NCBI RefSeq assembly: GCF_004138325.1
Contig: NZ_SBLB01000012.1
Span: 62,001-126,000 of the forward strand
Direction of reading: 5' to 3'
Length of the DNA stretch: 64,000 nt
DNA from: Spirosoma sordidisoli
GTDB lineage: Bacteria; Bacteroidota; Bacteroidia; Cytophagales; Spirosomataceae
Positions 62,360 to 64,000 of this stretch are shown piece by piece. Within the stretch, counting starts at the first letter, position 1, and each line of letters starts with the position of its first letter. The translations under genes were made by a program, and so were the position numbers. The notes under the pieces are model-generated. The model was given only the letters and a program-made list of their open reading frames with translations, made no database searches and had not been told where the DNA came from.

Positions 62360-62968
62360 TTAGTGGGCAGACTCCATCCCGTTGCGTTGCAATTGCTGCT
62401 TGTCGCGCCGGATGTCACGGAAGTGACTGGGCGAAAAACTGGTCAACTTTTTAAATTGATTTGATAGGTGCTGAGCGCTACTAAAACCGGTGCGATAGGC
62501 GATGTCGGCCAACGTCAGATCGGTATAGACGAGAAGTTCTTTGGTCCTATCCAACCGCCGACTGATTACGTATTTTTCAAGCGTAATGCCTTCCTGAACA
62601 GAAAATAGCGCACTCAGCGCATCATAGCTCAGGCCGACTCGCTGAGCAAGCTGCTCAGAATACCGAGTCGTTTCTTCACCGAGATTATCGCAGCTAACCA
62701 CATCCTCGACGGCCTCTTTGATGCGTTGCACTAAGATTTTCTTCGGGTCGGTCAACACAGCAAACCCCTGCGTTTCCAGAGCCGATTGCAGTAGTGTTTC
62801 TTGCTCAGGCGAGACCTTCCCCTCCACCACGACATGCCCCAACGAAACCGACAAAACGGGTAATTTGAGTTGTTCAAATACAGCCTGCACAGCGTCTATG
62901 CAACGGCCACAGACCATTCCCCGAATGCGAAAGGTGGTGGTTTGATCGGTTAGAACGTCGGGGTTCAT
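62360..62968 (-). CDS. HMA-domain fused AraC-family regulator
   Basis: 202 residues. Residues about 10-75 are a heavy-metal-associated domain with GMVCGRCIDAVQAVF (M-x-C-x2-C). The rest is an AraC DNA-binding domain (SRRLDRTKELLVYTDLTLADIAYRTGFSSAQHLSNQFKKLTSFSPSHFRDIR) with both helix-turn-helix units. No cupin or sugar sensor is present, so metal binding to the HMA part is the likely signal. It would regulate copA and neighbours. It is divergent from the CopB-like ATPase at the window end. Confidence 0.9.
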   Translation of the reverse strand: MNPDVLTDQTTTFRIRGMVCGRCIDAVQAVFEQLKLPVLSVSLGHVVVEGKVSPEQETLLQSALETQGFAVLTDPKKILVQRIKEAVEDVVSCDNLGEETTRYSEQLAQRVGLSYDALSALFSVQEGITLEKYVISRRLDRTKELLVYTDLTLADIAYRTGFSSAQHLSNQFKKLTSFSPSHFRDIRRDKQQLQRNGMESAH

Positions 62969-63206
62969 CAGTGCAGAATTTAAAGGGGGGAGGCTGGTTA
63001 CGATAGCCTGATTAGCTACCTGATGATAACAAAAGTCGTAGACAAAGCTATCCCTCGGAATGTAGCCAACGCTTGCAAAATTTCCCGGCGAGTCTTACAG
63101 AATTTCTAAAACGTATCCTTTTCCGATGCGACAAGTGTTACTACTAAACGAACCTTTACCCCTGGTGAATTGGTATCGTCAACTCAACCGATAGTTCCCG
63201 CGCGTT

Positions 63207-64000
63207 ATGAAGAAGCATCAACATCACTACGTTCTCCACGGCCTTCAAACTCAAGAACAGGCACAGGCAGTGCAGCAGGCTTTACTTCGGCAACCGGGTG
63301 TTCAGGATGCCCACGTGTCGGTGCAGCCGCCCGAAGTGCATCTAACTGTCGATAAACATCCGTCAATGGACGCCTTGCAACAGGCGGTAGCCCAAGTCGG
63401 CGCGTTTCACCTGATGGAGAAACAAGCTGAGGTGAACCACCATCACGGCCATCATTCGATGCCTGCTGATGAAACCGTACCCGTGGTTCACCCGCACCAT
63501 CAATCTGATGCAGCGATACCAGCCGAAGAGCAGGCACTGCAACACATCGGTCATGACGAGCATAGCGGGCCTGATCGTGAGCATCATCGCCATGCCGAGA
63601 TGGACCATGCGGGGATGGATCACGGGGCAATGGGTCATGCCAATCACGGGGCGGGACACGATCACGGGGCGATGATTGCCGATTTCCTGCGTCGGTTCTG
63701 GGTGTGCCTATTACTGTCGGTGCCAGTGGTGGCCCTATCGATGATGTTCCAGGAGTTGGCTGGCTACACCCTTGATTTTGCCTTCCGGGAACCCCTCGTC
63801 ATTGCTCTGGCTACGCTGATCTATTTCTACGGGGGATGGCCCTTTTTGTCAGGCATGATCGGCGAGTTACGTACCCGAAAGCTTGGCATGATGACGCTTG
63901 TCGCCGTAGCGATCACGGCAGCCTACGTATACAGTGTAGCCGTTTCGGTAGGCTGGCTCAAGGGGATGGATTTCTTCTGGGAACTGGCTACCCTGATCGA
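63207..64000 (+). CDS. CopB-like P1B ATPase, N-terminal part (cut by window end)
   Basis: About 264 codons, open at the right edge. A degenerate HMA-like beginning (HHYVLHGLQTQEQAQAVQQALL) with no CxxC, then a His-rich stretch (residues about 80-150, e.g. HDEHSGPDREHHRHAEMDH and HGAMGHANHGAGHDHGAM), then membrane helices (FWVCLLLSVPVVALSMMF, PLVIALATLIYFYGGWPFLSGM, LGMMTLVAVAITAAYVYSVAVSVGWL) and FFWELATLI. The His-rich head and FFWELATLI are typical of CopB/silver-copper type P1B-3 ATPases. It would export Cu or Ag; a short 5' gap follows the AraC gene. Confidence 0.85.
   Translation, partial: MKKHQHHYVLHGLQTQEQAQAVQQALLRQPGVQDAHVSVQPPEVHLTVDKHPSMDALQQAVAQVGAFHLMEKQAEVNHHHGHHSMPADETVPVVHPHHQSDAAIPAEEQALQHIGHDEHSGPDREHHRHAEMDHAGMDHGAMGHANHGAGHDHGAMIADFLRRFWVCLLLSVPVVALSMMFQELAGYTLDFAFREPLVIALATLIYFYGGWPFLSGMIGELRTRKLGMMTLVAVAITAAYVYSVAVSVGWLKGMDFFWELATLI

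Noticed and set aside
63094-63118. Single box TACAGAATTTC upstream of the CopB-like ATPase
   Set aside because: The second box and the -7 spacing do not match the seven sites.
1-64000. CRISPR arrays, tRNA or rRNA genes, transposases or integrases
   Set aside because: None seen; no regularly spaced repeats, no cloverleaf-forming sequence and no transposase motif were found.

Overview
The window looks like chromosomal or large-plasmid DNA of a Bacteroidota bacterium, most likely a Cytophagales member of the Spirosoma type. This rests on the promoters (the -7 element TAnnTTTG), weak Shine-Dalgarno use, outer-membrane families typical of the phylum (carboxypeptidase-regulatory plus barrel proteins, a DUF5686-type protein, a DUF5982-type BamA relative), a PepSY-like exported protein and the CzcA-TolC fusion pump. 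The genus is an inference. Most of the window is about half G+C. Two stretches deviate: 46.7-52.4 kb is visibly richer in G+C and 41.5-43.3 kb is poorer.

Layout. 0-6.4 kb: the tail of a metal P-type ATPase, then a leftward operon of TolC, membrane-fusion protein, RND pump and a DUF347 membrane protein. 6.8-15.4 kb: a Lys-rich exported protein, a glycosyltransferase with a small DMT/SMR-like transporter, a TSUP permease, a TPR protein, a PAP2 phosphatase, an acyl-carrier-like protein without the modifiable Ser, and an ECF sigma factor with an inner-membrane-anchored barrel-like partner. 15.5-21.7 kb: an outer-membrane receptor-like barrel, a sterol-desaturase-type hydroxylase and a DUF5686-type protein. 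21.9-24.2 kb: a lipoprotein, a Rieske protein, a cytochrome b561-like membrane protein and YceI. 24.3-31.9 kb: a czc-type metal efflux operon with a His-rich protein, a small membrane protein, an exported Dps-like protein, a CzcA-TolC fusion and a CzcB adaptor. 31.9-41 kb: MFS, VIT1/CCC1, DUF1003 and ClC proteins, a two-component system with an EamA protein, a BamA-like protein and DedA. 41-46.7 kb: an unrecognised 585-residue protein, a PepSY-like protein, an AI-2E family permease, Lgt and a lipoprotein. 46.7-64 kb: a copper/silver-type island holding a tripartite RND system, a second two-component system, three DUF305 proteins, a multicopper oxidase fused to a barrel-like tail, a metallochaperone, CopA, an HMA-AraC regulator and the start of a His-rich CopB-like ATPase.

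The most notable result is a candidate regulon. Seven sites share one architecture: two tandem 11-bp boxes resembling TTCAGAATTGC, exactly 4 bp, then a TAnnTTTG-like -7 element. They precede the RND operon (leftward, 6.4 kb), the Lys-rich exported protein, the outer-membrane receptor-like protein, the hydroxylase/DUF5686 pair, the response regulator at 36.4 kb itself (the site fills the 44-bp gap before it), DedA, and the PepSY-like protein. Tandem 11-bp repeats suit an OmpR/PhoB-family regulator, and the targets are nearly all cell-envelope genes, so I infer that the 36.4-38.4 kb two-component system is an autoregulated envelope-remodelling regulator. A second genome-scale signal is a strong excess of the heptamer GGTACGT/ACGTACC, absent from the GC-rich RND operon, which supports recent acquisition of that operon.
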